DNA of 64,000 nucleotides from JAXLQL01 sp046331625 (GCA_046331625.1 JAXLQL010000001.1:372001-436000); one strand, 5' to 3'; shown: positions 43,519 to 52,379, counted from the stretch's first letter. A program made the numbers and translations. The notes: generated by a model not told the origin, from the letters alone.

Positions 43519-44762
43519 CAACCTCGCCCCTTCTCCGCACCGCCTCGTGGCCGCTCCACCTTCTGCGGATCCACCTTCTGACCAGTGCGCAATTGGCTGC
43601 GGTTGCCGATCACCACCAGATCACCCTCGGCCACGCCCGAAACAATTTCCACTTGTTCCGGCGTCTCGAGACCAGTCACCACATCACGCTGTTCGAGCGT
43701 ACCGCCGGTCCCCACGAGCATCACCGAGGTTTTTCCCTTGGCGTGATCCACGGCCTCTACCGGGATGCCGACGCCCGTTTTGTGCTCGAGCACCAGCCGG
43801 GCCTCGGCGAACATCCCCGGCACCAGGACGGCCCCCTGGTTCGGAACATCGACCTCTGTGTCCATCGTTCGGGTGGAAGTCTGGATCTGATTCGAGAACC
43901 GGGCCACTCGGCCATCGAAGTTGCGTCCGAGGGATTCGACATGCACACCGATCGGCATGCCGAGGCGCAGCCGCGGCACCACCGCCTCGGGGACCGGCAG
44001 CACCAGGCGCAGCACCTGCGTCTGCGCCACACGAACGATCGGCTTGCCCTGAGAACTGCTACCTGCCTGGATCATCGCGCCCGTGTCGGCGAAGCGCTTG
44101 GTTACCACGCCCGCGAAAGGTGCGGTCACTTTCAGGTACGCTTGCAGCGTTCGCAGCCGCGCCGCTTCGGCTTCGAGCACATGCACGGACTGCTCGGTGG
44201 CCGCCAGCGTCGACTTCGCCGCCGCCACCTGCGATTGCGCCAGCAAATCGCGATTCTTCACGGTGTCGATTTCCTGCTGCGCCACCAAACCCGGCCGCTT
44301 CTCGCTCACCGCCGCCAACCGCGAATAAGAGAGTTCGGTCATCTCCCGAGCCGTCTCGGCGCGCTTCACATCCTGCCGCGCGCGCTCGAGTTCGGCTTGG
44401 CTTCGGGAAATGGCCGCCGCGTTCTTCGACATCTCATCGGCCATCTCCGGCACCTCGATTGTGGCGAGCAGTTGCCCTTGCTCCACGCGGCTTCCCACGT
44501 CCACTTCGATCTTGCTCAGGTAGCCCGCCACCTTCGCCATCACGTCGACTTCCTGATACGGCCGGAACTCGGCCGTGATCGCCAAGTCGTGATCCAGTTG
44601 CGTGTGGGCGGCTGCCACCACGGCCACCCGGGGGACCGCCGGCGCCGCCGGGGCTTCCGTCCGGGGCGCACTAGCAGGCGGTGCGGTGCGCGAACAAGCC
44701 GCGCAAGAAAGTATCGCGAGCGCTGCCGCCAGCCGCGTCGCGCCCGGCGAAAATACTGTCAT
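43518..44762 (-). CDS. RND efflux membrane fusion (adaptor) lipoprotein
   Basis: A 414-residue periplasmic adaptor. The signal peptide ends in the lipobox LSCAAC, so it is anchored to the inner membrane. A biotinyl-lipoyl-like half domain (VDVMAKVAGYLSKIEVDVGS) flanks a helical hairpin (residues 110-200), followed by the beta barrel and the SGVAEGDLVVIGNRSQLRTG end. First gene of the efflux operon. No dedicated regulator is adjacent. Confidence 0.9.
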   Translation of the reverse strand: MTVFSPGATRLAAALAILSCAACSRTAPPASAPRTEAPAAPAVPRVAVVAAAHTQLDHDLAITAEFRPYQEVDVMAKVAGYLSKIEVDVGSRVEQGQLLATIEVPEMADEMSKNAAAISRSQAELERARQDVKRAETAREMTELSYSRLAAVSEKRPGLVAQQEIDTVKNRDLLAQSQVAAAKSTLAATEQSVHVLEAEAARLRTLQAYLKVTAPFAGVVTKRFADTGAMIQAGSSSQGKPIVRVAQTQVLRLVLPVPEAVVPRLRLGMPIGVHVESLGRNFDGRVARFSNQIQTSTRTMDTEVDVPNQGAVLVPGMFAEARLVLEHKTGVGIPVEAVDHAKGKTSVMLVGTGGTLEQRDVVTGLETPEQVEIVSGVAEGDLVVIGNRSQLRTGQKVDPQKVERPRGGAEKGRG

Positions 44763-44859
44763 TGTTTCTCTGATAGGAAGGTTCCGTTCCGCCTCTTTAT
44801 GTTACAGACGAGCCTTCAGATCGGTCAACGGCGGTACACTCTCTTTTGGAGATCCGCTG

Positions 44860-45183
44860 ATGTCCGTTCGATCCTTACCCGCCCGCTATCCACTGCTTCA
44901 GCTTCCCAGCAACGTGACGTTCCCTTCGAAGCTCCGCGAGGCGATTCCGGAGCGTGTCGACGCCCGGATGCTCAACCTCACTACGATGGACGCCGCTCCG
45001 CACAATACGCTCCTGATCGGTTCACGGGTGCAGGTGTGCCTCACCGTGGAAGAGTCTGGACGTCTCTCGGGCCGCTATCCCATCTTCGTCGATCTCGAGA
45101 CGAACGCCGCTCGCGCGCTGGCGCACTCGATCCTCGAAATGGCCGACCGCGCCGACAAGTTGGTTCCGGGGCCGGGCTGGTGA
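44860..45183 (+). CDS. small conserved hypothetical protein
   Basis: A 107-residue soluble protein, start ATG 44860 with GGAG nine bases upstream. It contains VQVCLTVEESGRLSGRYPIF and an alpha-helical end (ALAHSILEMADRADKLV). I do not recognise the family. Its TGA overlaps the GTG of the thioesterase gene, so the two are made together. It is divergent from the efflux operon. Confidence 0.65.
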   Translation: MSVRSLPARYPLLQLPSNVTFPSKLREAIPERVDARMLNLTTMDAAPHNTLLIGSRVQVCLTVEESGRLSGRYPIFVDLETNAARALAHSILEMADRADKLVPGPGW

Positions 45184-45671
45184 GCGAGAAAACGGTACGC
45201 GAGTCGGCTTCCGAGTACACGGAACTCACGCTCCCCAACGATGCCAATTCGCTGGGAACGCTCTTCGGCGGCAAGCTGATGCAATTGGTGGACCTCGCGG
45301 CCGCCATCGCCGCCGCGCGTCACGCCCGCTGCCCGATCGTCACCGCGTCGGTCGACTCGATGACCTTCCTTCGACCGGTCAAGATCGGGCAATTGGTGGT
45401 GCTCAAGTCCGCCGTCAATCGCGTCTTCCGCACGTCAATGGAGGTCGGCGTACGGGTGGAAGTGGAGGACTTGCTCACCGGCGAACGGCTACACGTCTCC
45501 TCGGCGTACCTGACGTTCGTAGCGCTCGACAAGGAACAACATCGAGTGGAACTGCCGCAGGTGCGGCCCGAGACCGATGCCGAGCGCAGGCGCTGGGAAG
45601 GAGCCGCGCTACGGCGCCAGTTCCGGCTCGAGATGCGGGAACGGGCGCTCGAGCGCGAAAAACAAAACTAG
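45180..45671 (+). CDS. YciA-type acyl-CoA thioesterase
   Basis: A 163-residue hotdog thioesterase from GTG 45180 (GTGA overlap with the gene before). LTLPNDANSLGTLFGGKLMQ with the catalytic-region Asn/Asp and TASVDSMTFLRPVKIGQLV are typical of acyl-CoA hydrolases that act on a broad range of chain lengths. A basic helical tail follows. Its TAG shares the palindrome CTAG with the stop of the convergent Sm-like gene. Confidence 0.85.
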   Translation: MSEKTVRESASEYTELTLPNDANSLGTLFGGKLMQLVDLAAAIAAARHARCPIVTASVDSMTFLRPVKIGQLVVLKSAVNRVFRTSMEVGVRVEVEDLLTGERLHVSSAYLTFVALDKEQHRVELPQVRPETDAERRRWEGAALRRQFRLEMRERALEREKQN

Positions 45672-46150
45672 TCGTGCTTGTACATGTGCCGGATGTTGTG
45701 TTTATACACCAGCACGGCCGGATCTTGTTCCCGGGCGATACGTAGGCACCACTTGTCGTACCACTCGATGACGCCTTGTAGCTTCTCGCCGCCGCGCAGC
45801 ACGAACACCATCGGTGTCTTGTTCGAAATCTGCTTGGCGTAGTAGAAATTCTCGGCGTTGGTCTGTTCCGGTGGCGCCGTCGGCTTGGGAGGACCCTGCT
45901 GTTGGGGTGGGCCGCCTCCTTGCACCTTGGGAGGACCGGAAGGTGCACCGCCGCCTTGCTTGGCCTGCTGTTGAAGCGGCGGCTTGACCTTCATGGTCGG
46001 CGGCTGGATCGGTCCTCGTTTGGCTTCCACTGCTTTTTCTTTGAGCTCGTTGAGCGACGGGCGGATGAGTTTACGATTTGCTGCCTCCACGGCAACACTC
46101 CTGTGCGGGTCGGATTGGTATGAAAACGAAATCTGTTCCATGGATACCAT
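45668..46150 (-). CDS. Sm-like (Hfq-related) protein with Pro/Gln/Gly-rich N-terminal half
   Basis: A 160-residue protein (157 if it starts at ATG 46141). Residues 50-95 are low-complexity Pro/Gln/Gly/Lys (PPLQQQAKQGGG, GGPPQQQGPPKPTAPP). The C-terminal 60 residues form an Sm fold: FYYAKQISNKTPMVFVLRGG, GVIEWYDKWCLRI and the Hfq-type end VLVYKHNIRHMYK. The disordered arm is reminiscent of Hfq tails but on the N side. Role inferred: RNA binding with a low-complexity partner-binding arm. It differs clearly from the Sm-like protein at 28771. Confidence 0.72.
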   Translation of the reverse strand: MVSMEQISFSYQSDPHRSVAVEAANRKLIRPSLNELKEKAVEAKRGPIQPPTMKVKPPLQQQAKQGGGAPSGPPKVQGGGPPQQQGPPKPTAPPEQTNAENFYYAKQISNKTPMVFVLRGGEKLQGVIEWYDKWCLRIAREQDPAVLVYKHNIRHMYKHD

Positions 46151-46195
46151 ACGGTACCCATCGGGGCAAGTAAACTGGGGTTAAGCCAGCGATTG

Positions 46196-46924
46196 TCAGT
46201 CTACCACTTTCGCGTTCAAAACCAGGAACAGAGACTCCTTGCCTGCCCCGATTCCGGCTTTTCCGATTACTGCCTTCTGCCCTTCACGCACGCTCACGCT
46301 GTCGACATTGGCGCCGAGGTCATAGTAGTTGTACTTCCCATCGCCCGTGGAGAATGGAACCTTGGTGCCGAACTTGAGGTGATCGAGCAGCACGCGCCGG
46401 CCGTTGCTCGAATCGGCGATGGTGGCCGAGTTGAACTTGCACTGATAGATCACCGGCGCCACCGCGGGCGTCGAACTCGGGCCGGGCATGAGTCCGCTGG
46501 TTTCGCCGCCCTTGCCTTCCTGCGTGCGGATCTGCATCGTCTCGAGCAGCCGATACCCGGTGAACGGGAAGATGTCGCGAAGCTGCTTGACCACCGGAGC
46601 CAAATCCGCCGGGACGCTCGCTTCGCCTGCCTGCGAAACTCCCAACAGCATGTAGGCCGTGATCTCGACGTTGCGCACCGGCGCCGCGGGCGTGTCGAGT
46701 TGCTTGATGAGCGCCTCCATCATCGCCACGTTTTCGGCGGGCGCGTTCAAGACGATGGTATGCCGGTCGACGAGTCCGAAGTGGTTCTTCTGCGCCACCG
46801 AAGACAGCATCGTGTACACAGCGTCACCGCTGGCGTATTGGAGCTTGATCAGCTTCACTTCTCTCTTGGGCTCTTGCGCCAGGCACAAGGCCGCCGAGAA
46901 CAACAGCATCATTCCGAGTTTCAT
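46196..46924 (-). CDS. secreted secretin-N-domain-like protein
   Basis: A 242-residue exported protein (signal MKLGMMLLFSAALCLAQ). The segment VKLIKLQYASGDAVYTMLSS, then IVLNAPAENVAMMEALIKQLD is the pattern of secretin N1-type modules that help assemble envelope channels; the rest is beta-rich (VIYQCKFNSATIADSSNGRR). No secretin pore domain is present. It is the third gene of an operon after sigma and an anti-sigma-like gene, with ATGA overlaps, so it may be a sensed or regulated envelope component. Ribosome site GGAGGTG. Confidence 0.65.
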   Translation of the reverse strand: MKLGMMLLFSAALCLAQEPKREVKLIKLQYASGDAVYTMLSSVAQKNHFGLVDRHTIVLNAPAENVAMMEALIKQLDTPAAPVRNVEITAYMLLGVSQAGEASVPADLAPVVKQLRDIFPFTGYRLLETMQIRTQEGKGGETSGLMPGPSSTPAVAPVIYQCKFNSATIADSSNGRRVLLDHLKFGTKVPFSTGDGKYNYYDLGANVDSVSVREGQKAVIGKAGIGAGKESLFLVLNAKVVD

Positions 46925-47289
46925 TCCGCACCTCCATCTGAGTTCACTATGTAGATCACCACGTTCGGATCAGGAGTTTCGATCTGGATGACCGCCGCGC
47001 CATTCGGTTTCGGCCGTACCGCGACCGCCCGCTGCTCCACTGCCGCTGGCTTGGACAGGGCCACCGCCGGCGCCACGGGCGGACTCGGCATTGGGAGCGT
47101 GAACAGCTCCACCGGCTGCGGCCATAGCGCCACTACAAAGGCGAGCAGCGCCGGCACGGCGGGAACCCACGCCCAAGGCAACCACCACGGCCGCCGCGTT
47201 CGCGCCAGCACGCGCTCCCGCAACAACAGGACATCGCGCTCGGGAACCTCCGTCATCTCGCGCAGATAATCGAGCTCTTCGCCGTTCAT
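46921..47289 (-). CDS. single-pass membrane protein, probable anti-sigma factor
   Basis: A 122-residue protein with a short cytosolic N-terminal helix region (MNGEELDYLREMTEVPERDV), one membrane helix (WWLPWAWVPAVPALLAFVVA) and a Pro/Ala/Val-rich outer part. Its position directly after an ECF sigma gene with overlapping stop/start fits an anti-sigma factor, though it lacks the zinc-binding HxxxCxxC motif. Assignment rests on context. Confidence 0.6.
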   Translation of the reverse strand: MNGEELDYLREMTEVPERDVLLLRERVLARTRRPWWLPWAWVPAVPALLAFVVALWPQPVELFTLPMPSPPVAPAVALSKPAAVEQRAVAVRPKPNGAAVIQIETPDPNVVIYIVNSDGGAE

Positions 47290-47780
47290 CCGCGCATCCT
47301 CGCTTCCACATACCGCCGCAGTTTGCCGCGTGCCGTCGAAACCTGCGAGCGCACCGTCTCTTCCGAACTGCCCAGAATTCGCGCCACCTCGGCCGTCTCG
47401 AGACCTTCCAGGTCGCGCAGCACCAGTGCCATCCGCTCCTTTTCGCCCAACTCTCCCAAGCCTTCCATCACCATCCGCCGCTGCTCGGCCCGCTGCGCGT
47501 CAAACTCCGGACTGCTGGCGCCACTCGCCAAGCCGTCGCTCAGCTCAGACCAACCGCACCGCCGGCGCATGCGGTCCCGGCAGGTGTTCACCGCGATCTG
47601 GTAGATCCACGGTGAAGGCGCACGGCTTCGATCGAACGCTCCGAAGTTCCGGAACGCCTTCAAAAATGTCTCCTGCGCGGCGTCTTGCGCGTCAGCCATA
47701 TTGCCCAACAAGCGATAGCACAGTCGAAGCATCGGCCGCTCGAAGGTTCGCAGAAATTCTTCGAACTCTTCGTGCGCCAT
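47286..47780 (-). CDS. ECF-type RNA polymerase sigma factor
   Basis: A 164-residue sigma-70 family factor with only regions 2 and 4. Region 2: MLRLCYRLLGNMADAQDAAQ and TFLKAFRNFGAFDRSRAPSP; region 4: ERMALVLRDLEGLETAEVAR and SEETVRSQVSTARGKLRRY. I chose ATG 47780; an upstream extension is made from the vestige of a TonB receptor gene. First gene of the sigma/anti-sigma/secreted operon. A truncated copy of its 5' half lies at 49009-49100. Confidence 0.88.
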   Translation of the reverse strand: MAHEEFEEFLRTFERPMLRLCYRLLGNMADAQDAAQETFLKAFRNFGAFDRSRAPSPWIYQIAVNTCRDRMRRRCGWSELSDGLASGASSPEFDAQRAEQRRMVMEGLGELGEKERMALVLRDLEGLETAEVARILGSSEETVRSQVSTARGKLRRYVEARMRG

Positions 47781-48144
47781 GCTCCCGAACTGATATACGC
47801 GGCGCACGGCAGAAGCGTTGAGAGAAATCGTGCGCCCGGATGGTAGATTCCCTCGTGCCCCCAGCTTCACCGGCTTCTTCTCGTCCTTCGCCGGGGCGCA
47901 GACTTCTTCCGGCACGATCGTCGTGCATGACCCCGACCGGCGCCGTGGTCCGCGAGATCACCACCTTCGCCGGGGGAACGTTCCAGTCTGCATGGCCCTA
48001 GCGTGTAAGTGAAGAGTGATTCGGTCCCACGCCGGATAAACTCTAGAAAGCAGCGCCACTGCTTCATGATCCGATTTCCGCATCGCGCGGAAAGGAGGCC
48101 GCCGCGGCGGAGCTGAGATTGGTGGCACGACTGAGGGAAACAGC
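47781..48144. other. intergenic region holding a receptor-gene vestige
   Basis: No intact gene. The left half contains the degenerate start of a TonB receptor gene (47843-47990). The right half, 48000-48144, shows nothing recognisable except the ribosome site GAGGG before the esterase ATG. Confidence 0.6.
47843..47990 (+). pseudogene. vestige of a TonB-receptor gene 5' end
   Basis: This stretch aligns with the start of the intact receptor gene at 49111-49310. Shared exact words are GCGCAGACTTCTTCCGG (47896 and 49168) and TGGTCCGCGAGATC (47946 and 49271), with small deletions and a lost frame between them. The TAGATT before CTCGTG matches TAGAAT before the receptor GTG. It is the leftover of a duplicated receptor gene. 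Confidence 0.8.
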
Positions 48145-48816
48145 ATGGCAGAGTTTGTCACCGAAATGTTCGAGTATGACGGTGGAAGACAGGTGACAGT
48201 GTACGTTCCCTCTGAGCCGCCCGAAGCAATCGTCTTCGCCGGTGACGGTCAGCGAATCGCGGAGTGGGGCCGATTGCTCGAGGTGGCCGGCCTACCGCCG
48301 ACGATGGTCGTCGGTGCACACGGATTGAACGATGAGACACAGCGGCTCCATGAATACTCACCGGGCTTTGATCCCGAGCGATTCGCGGCACACGAGAAGT
48401 TCTTTGTCGACGACATCCGCGGATGGACAGCGTCGCGGTTAGGGTTGGCGCTGGCGGCTGATCGTACTGCCATGTTTGGCGTTTCAGCAGGTGGAGAGTT
48501 GGCGCTCGCTCTGGGGCTTCGGCATCCACATGTCTACGGTGCGGTCTTGTGCGCCTCGCCTGGAGGCGGTTACAAGCCGCCGGGCACGATGCCGAGTTCG
48601 CTTCCACGCACCTACCTCGTCGCTGGCACTGGGGAGCCGTTCTTCCTCGCGAATGCCAGGAGATGGGCAGACGCGCTACGCAATGCAGAGTCGGAGATCG
48701 TCATGAATGAGCGAGCCGGGTCGCACGGCGGAGCATTCTGGCGAGAGGAGTTCCCACTGATGGTGGCGTGGGCATTCGGCGATTCCGGCAGTGGCGCCAA
48801 ACTGGGCGGACCGTAA
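48145..48816 (+). CDS. putative esterase (enterochelin-esterase-like alpha/beta hydrolase)
   Basis: A 223-residue hydrolase. The nucleophile elbow is FGVSAGGELALALG near residue 112, the acid side could be the GTGEPFF region, and SHGGAFWREEF supplies the C-terminal histidine (near residue 193). This is the order seen in Fes/esterase D-type proteins. No signal peptide. The gene lies inside the collapsed sigma/receptor duplication, and its codons are somewhat less GC-biased than those of the neighbours, so it may have been inserted there. Confidence 0.72.
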   Translation: MAEFVTEMFEYDGGRQVTVYVPSEPPEAIVFAGDGQRIAEWGRLLEVAGLPPTMVVGAHGLNDETQRLHEYSPGFDPERFAAHEKFFVDDIRGWTASRLGLALAADRTAMFGVSAGGELALALGLRHPHVYGAVLCASPGGGYKPPGTMPSSLPRTYLVAGTGEPFFLANARRWADALRNAESEIVMNERAGSHGGAFWREEFPLMVAWAFGDSGSGAKLGGP

Positions 48817-49122
48817 TAAATGGCTGCCTTGCTTCGGGTGGATCGCGATATGTCGCACTTGTTCCGGTGATCCCGGGCTTGCACGGGCCGGTGCCACTGC
48901 GGTCCGGCAGCCGGAATTCACCGGGCCTGGACAGCGATCCCCTAGGTCTTTGGCTCGCCTCCTTGCGCGGCGTGCCGGAGGCCAGCAACTTCCGCGTACT
49001 GGAACACGCCGAAGTTCCGGAACGCCATCAAAACCCCACCTGCGCGGCGTGTAGCGCGGCGGGCACGTTACCGAACAAGCGACGGGTCAGTCGAAGCATC
49101 CGTCGCGTGCTAGAATCCCCTC
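48817..49122. other. 306-bp region with a sigma-gene vestige and receptor promoter
   Basis: 48817-49008 shows no gene. 49009-49100 is a degenerate copy of the sigma gene 5' half. TAGAAT at 49111-49116 sits six bases before the receptor GTG, so transcription probably starts at the start codon. Confidence 0.6.
49009..49100 (-). pseudogene. vestige of an ECF sigma gene
   Basis: Matches the intact sigma gene region 47641-47733 in the same orientation: GAAGTTCCGGAACGCC occurs at 49011 and 47643, CAGTCGAAGCATC at 49088 and 47721, with scattered changes that break the frame. It is followed directly by the intact receptor gene. Confidence 0.8.
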
Positions 49123-52100
49123 GTGCTTCGAGCTTCAGTGGTTTTCCTCTTCTCGTCCCTCGTCTGGGCGCAGACTTCTTCCGGTACGATCGAGGGCATC
49201 GTGCAGGACCCGACCGGTGCCGTCATCGCCGGTGCGCAGGTGCGCGTGATCGGTTCAGAGACTGGCGCGGTGGTCCGCGAGATCGCCACGGGCGCCGAAG
49301 GTACGTTCGCGGCTCCGCTGCTGCGCCCCATGACGTACACGGTGGAAGCGTCGGCGCCGGGCTTCAAGAAGCTTGTTCGATCCGGCATCGTGCTCCGCGT
49401 CGACGACATCCTCAACTTGAAGCTCAGTCTCGATGTCGGCACATCCACCGACTCGGTGACTGTCACCGCCAGCGCGGAACTGCTCGAACAAACCACCAAC
49501 ACCGTGGGCCAGGCGATCGACACGCGCACCATGCAGCAGTTGCCGCTCAACGGCCGCAACTATCTGCAACTCGGAAACCTCACTGCCGGCGCCGTGCCCA
49601 ACTCCCGCACCCGCGACCTCAGCTTTTCGGCCTACGGCAATCGCGGACTCCAGAACGCCTTCCTGCTCGATGGCGCGCGCAACCAGAACTACCTGCGCGG
49701 CCTCGATAATCGCGCTCGCGATGCCATGCGCCCTTCGCTCGAAGCATTGTCGGAGTTCAAGGTGCAGACCAGCAACTACTCAGCCGAGTACGGCGCATCG
49801 GCGGGCGCAGTGGTGACCGTAGTCACGCGCTCCGGCGGCAATGACCTGCATGGCTCGGGCTTCGAGTTCCTGCGCAACAGCGCCATGGATGCACGCGATT
49901 ACTTCCAGCCCGCTACCGCCCCCAAGCCGCTCTTCGTGGAGCATCAATTCGGCGGATCGCTCGGCGGGCGCATCATCAAGAATCGCGCCTGGTGGCACAC
50001 GGCGTACCAGCGCTCGCACATCAGCCAAGGGACCACCACCAGCGGCGTCGTTCCGTTGGCCGCCGAACGCGGCGGCAACTTCGGAGCACTGCCTGTCTTC
50101 GATCCCCTCACCACGCGCGCCAATCCCGCCGGCGCCGGATCCATTCGCGACCAGTTCCCCAGCAACATCATCCCCGCCGCACGCTTCGACAAGGTCGGCA
50201 GAGGTCTGGTGGATCGCTATCCGAATCCGAACACCGCCGGCAACGTGAACTACTTCAACAACCCGCTCAACGGCACGCGAAGCCACAATGCCACTGTGCG
50301 GGGCGACCTGCGCGTGAGCGACAAAGACACGGTGTTCGCACGCTGGTCGCTCGATCAGGCATCGTTCAGCGCGCTGCCGTTGCTTCCCTTGGGAGCGCAG
50401 ACCGGCGTGGTGCGCGACGTGCCGGCGCGCAGCGTCGGCCTCGGGTACACACGCATCGTTTCCACGTCCATCGTCAATGAGGTCCGCTTCGCCTACAACC
50501 ACGTGGGCTTGACGCAGGACGCGACGCAGCCGCTAGAAGACATCTTGCCGGGATCGCTCGCGCCCACCACCAAGTCCGGCTTGCCTACCATCAACATCAA
50601 CGGGTATGCGGGAATCGGCGCGCGGCCGGCCAATTTCGACAACGTGCCGGTCACAAAGAATTCGTACGTCTACAACTTCTCAGACAACCTCTCGATCGTG
50701 CACGGAAAGATGACCACGAAGATCGGTTTTGACTTCCAGGAAATCGTCGCGCCCACGTTTGCCACGCTCGATGGCCGCGGATCATTCGGCTTCACCGGCG
50801 TGTTCACTCAGAATCCGCAACGGCGGCCAGGTAGCGGTAGCTCCATCGCGGATCTCCTCCTCGGCATCCCCAATACGATCACGGTCGGCACGCCTTCCGA
50901 TGCGCATGAGCGCACCCGCAACTACTACTTGTACGTGCAGAACGATTGGAACGTCACCCCACGGCTCACCCTGAACGCCGGGCTCCGCTACGAGATCACC
51001 AGTCCGTACTGGGATGACAATAAGCGGCTCTCGAACCTGGTTACGGACTCGGGCAACTCCCTCTACGGCCAATACGTGCTCGCGGGCGACTCGCGACTGC
51101 CGCGGACCATCCAAAGCACGGACCGCAACAACATCGCGCCGCGTCTCGGGTTCGCCTACAAAGGGCCGAAGTCTACGGTGATCCGCGGCGGCGCGGGAAT
51201 CTTCTACGCGCAGGACGAAGGCTTCGGCGTGAGCCAGCGCATGACTAACAATCCGCCCTTCGTGGGCTTCGGCGGCTACGCCGTGACCAGCGATCAGCTC
51301 AACATCTCGAGCACCATTCCGCTGAACACAGCGCTTCCCGCGCGGCCCGCACCGGTTGATCCGGCGGCGTACAAGTTCGATCCCAAGTCCACCGTGCAGG
51401 TGCGCAGTTGGCCGCTGCGCTACACGATTCCTTATGTGGAACAGTGGAATCTCAATATCCAGAAAGAGGTGTCGCCGAACGTGGTGTGGGAAGTGGGATA
51501 CGTGGGCAACCACGGCGTGAAGCTCTACGGCGCCTATGAAGGCAACCAGCCCATACCCGGCCCCGGCGCCGTGAACTCGCGGCGGCCTCTGCAGTCAATC
51601 ACCGCGGCCAGCATCCTGCGGGTGGAGCCCTGGGTCAACAGCACCTATCATGGCGTCACCACCAAGCTCGAACGCCGCTTCGCCAGCGGAGTCAGCTTCC
51701 TGGGCGTCTACACGTTCGGCCGCGCTCTCGACATGCAAACATCCATTGACCTCTGCGATGGATGCACCAATTCGAGCGGCAGCGGCGCCGTCGCGAACAC
51801 GCGCAATCGGCGCTTGAACTACGGCCTGTCGGATTCGCACATGGCGCAGCGCTTCGTCCTCAGCGGCTTGTGGGAGTTGCCCTTCGGCCGGAACAAGAAG
51901 CTGATGACGCACGGCGCGGCCGCGGCGATTGCGGGCGGATGGGCGCTGAGCGGCATCACCACGCTTTCGAGCGGGGTTCCGTTCACGCTCAATCTCAACT
52001 TCGACAACGCCAACACGGGGAACGTCAACTGGCCGAACCGCCTGACGAACGGCAAGCTGGACTCGCCCACCGTCGGCCGCTGGTTCGATACCAGTGCGTT

Positions 52101-52374
52101 CGCGTTCCCGGCTCAGTACGTGCAAGGCAACGCTGGCCGCAACATCCTGAACGGACCGGGAACGGTCTCCACCGACATTTCCCTGCAGCGCAGCTTCCGC
52201 TTGCCGATTGGCGATGCGGGCCGGCTCGAGTTCCGCGGCGAAGCGTTCAATCTGTTCAACACGCCGCAACTCGGTCAGCCTGGCGTGACGCTCGGCACGG
52301 TTGCATTCGGCATCGTCAGCAGCACGGCACGAGCCAACCGGCAGATGCAGTTGGGCCTGAAGCTGATCTTCTGA
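49123..52374 (+). CDS. Oar-like TonB-dependent receptor with carboxypeptidase-regulatory domain
   Basis: A 1083-residue outer-membrane protein. After a signal peptide (start GTG, MLRASVVFLFSSLVWAQ) comes the regulatory beta domain (GIVQDPTGAVIAGAQVRV), then the plug (LPLNGRNYLQLGNLTAGAVP and FLLDGARNQNYLRG) and a long beta-barrel with many alternating aromatic/polar strands, ending in the typical terminal strand with LGLKLIF. In Acidobacteria such receptors import glycan or other ligands, but the ligand is not deducible. Probably controlled by the nearby ECF sigma factor in the ancestral arrangement. TAGAAT-N6-GTG suggests a leaderless mRNA. Confidence 0.9.
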   Translation: MLRASVVFLFSSLVWAQTSSGTIEGIVQDPTGAVIAGAQVRVIGSETGAVVREIATGAEGTFAAPLLRPMTYTVEASAPGFKKLVRSGIVLRVDDILNLKLSLDVGTSTDSVTVTASAELLEQTTNTVGQAIDTRTMQQLPLNGRNYLQLGNLTAGAVPNSRTRDLSFSAYGNRGLQNAFLLDGARNQNYLRGLDNRARDAMRPSLEALSEFKVQTSNYSAEYGASAGAVVTVVTRSGGNDLHGSGFEFLRNSAMDARDYFQPATAPKPLFVEHQFGGSLGGRIIKNRAWWHTAYQRSHISQGTTTSGVVPLAAERGGNFGALPVFDPLTTRANPAGAGSIRDQFPSNIIPAARFDKVGRGLVDRYPNPNTAGNVNYFNNPLNGTRSHNATVRGDLRVSDKDTVFARWSLDQASFSALPLLPLGAQTGVVRDVPARSVGLGYTRIVSTSIVNEVRFAYNHVGLTQDATQPLEDILPGSLAPTTKSGLPTININGYAGIGARPANFDNVPVTKNSYVYNFSDNLSIVHGKMTTKIGFDFQEIVAPTFATLDGRGSFGFTGVFTQNPQRRPGSGSSIADLLLGIPNTITVGTPSDAHERTRNYYLYVQNDWNVTPRLTLNAGLRYEITSPYWDDNKRLSNLVTDSGNSLYGQYVLAGDSRLPRTIQSTDRNNIAPRLGFAYKGPKSTVIRGGAGIFYAQDEGFGVSQRMTNNPPFVGFGGYAVTSDQLNISSTIPLNTALPARPAPVDPAAYKFDPKSTVQVRSWPLRYTIPYVEQWNLNIQKEVSPNVVWEVGYVGNHGVKLYGAYEGNQPIPGPGAVNSRRPLQSITAASILRVEPWVNSTYHGVTTKLERRFASGVSFLGVYTFGRALDMQTSIDLCDGCTNSSGSGAVANTRNRRLNYGLSDSHMAQRFVLSGLWELPFGRNKKLMTHGAAAAIAGGWALSGITTLSSGVPFTLNLNFDNANTGNVNWPNRLTNGKLDSPTVGRWFDTSAFAFPAQYVQGNAGRNILNGPGTVSTDISLQRSFRLPIGDAGRLEFRGEAFNLFNTPQLGQPGVTLGTVAFGIVSSTARANRQMQLGLKLIF

Positions 52375-52379
52375 TCGCT

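Noticed and set aside
43593..45179. The long plus-strand frame running up to the thioesterase gene
   Set aside because: It is antisense to the membrane fusion gene. Only the part from GTG 45180 resembles a protein family.
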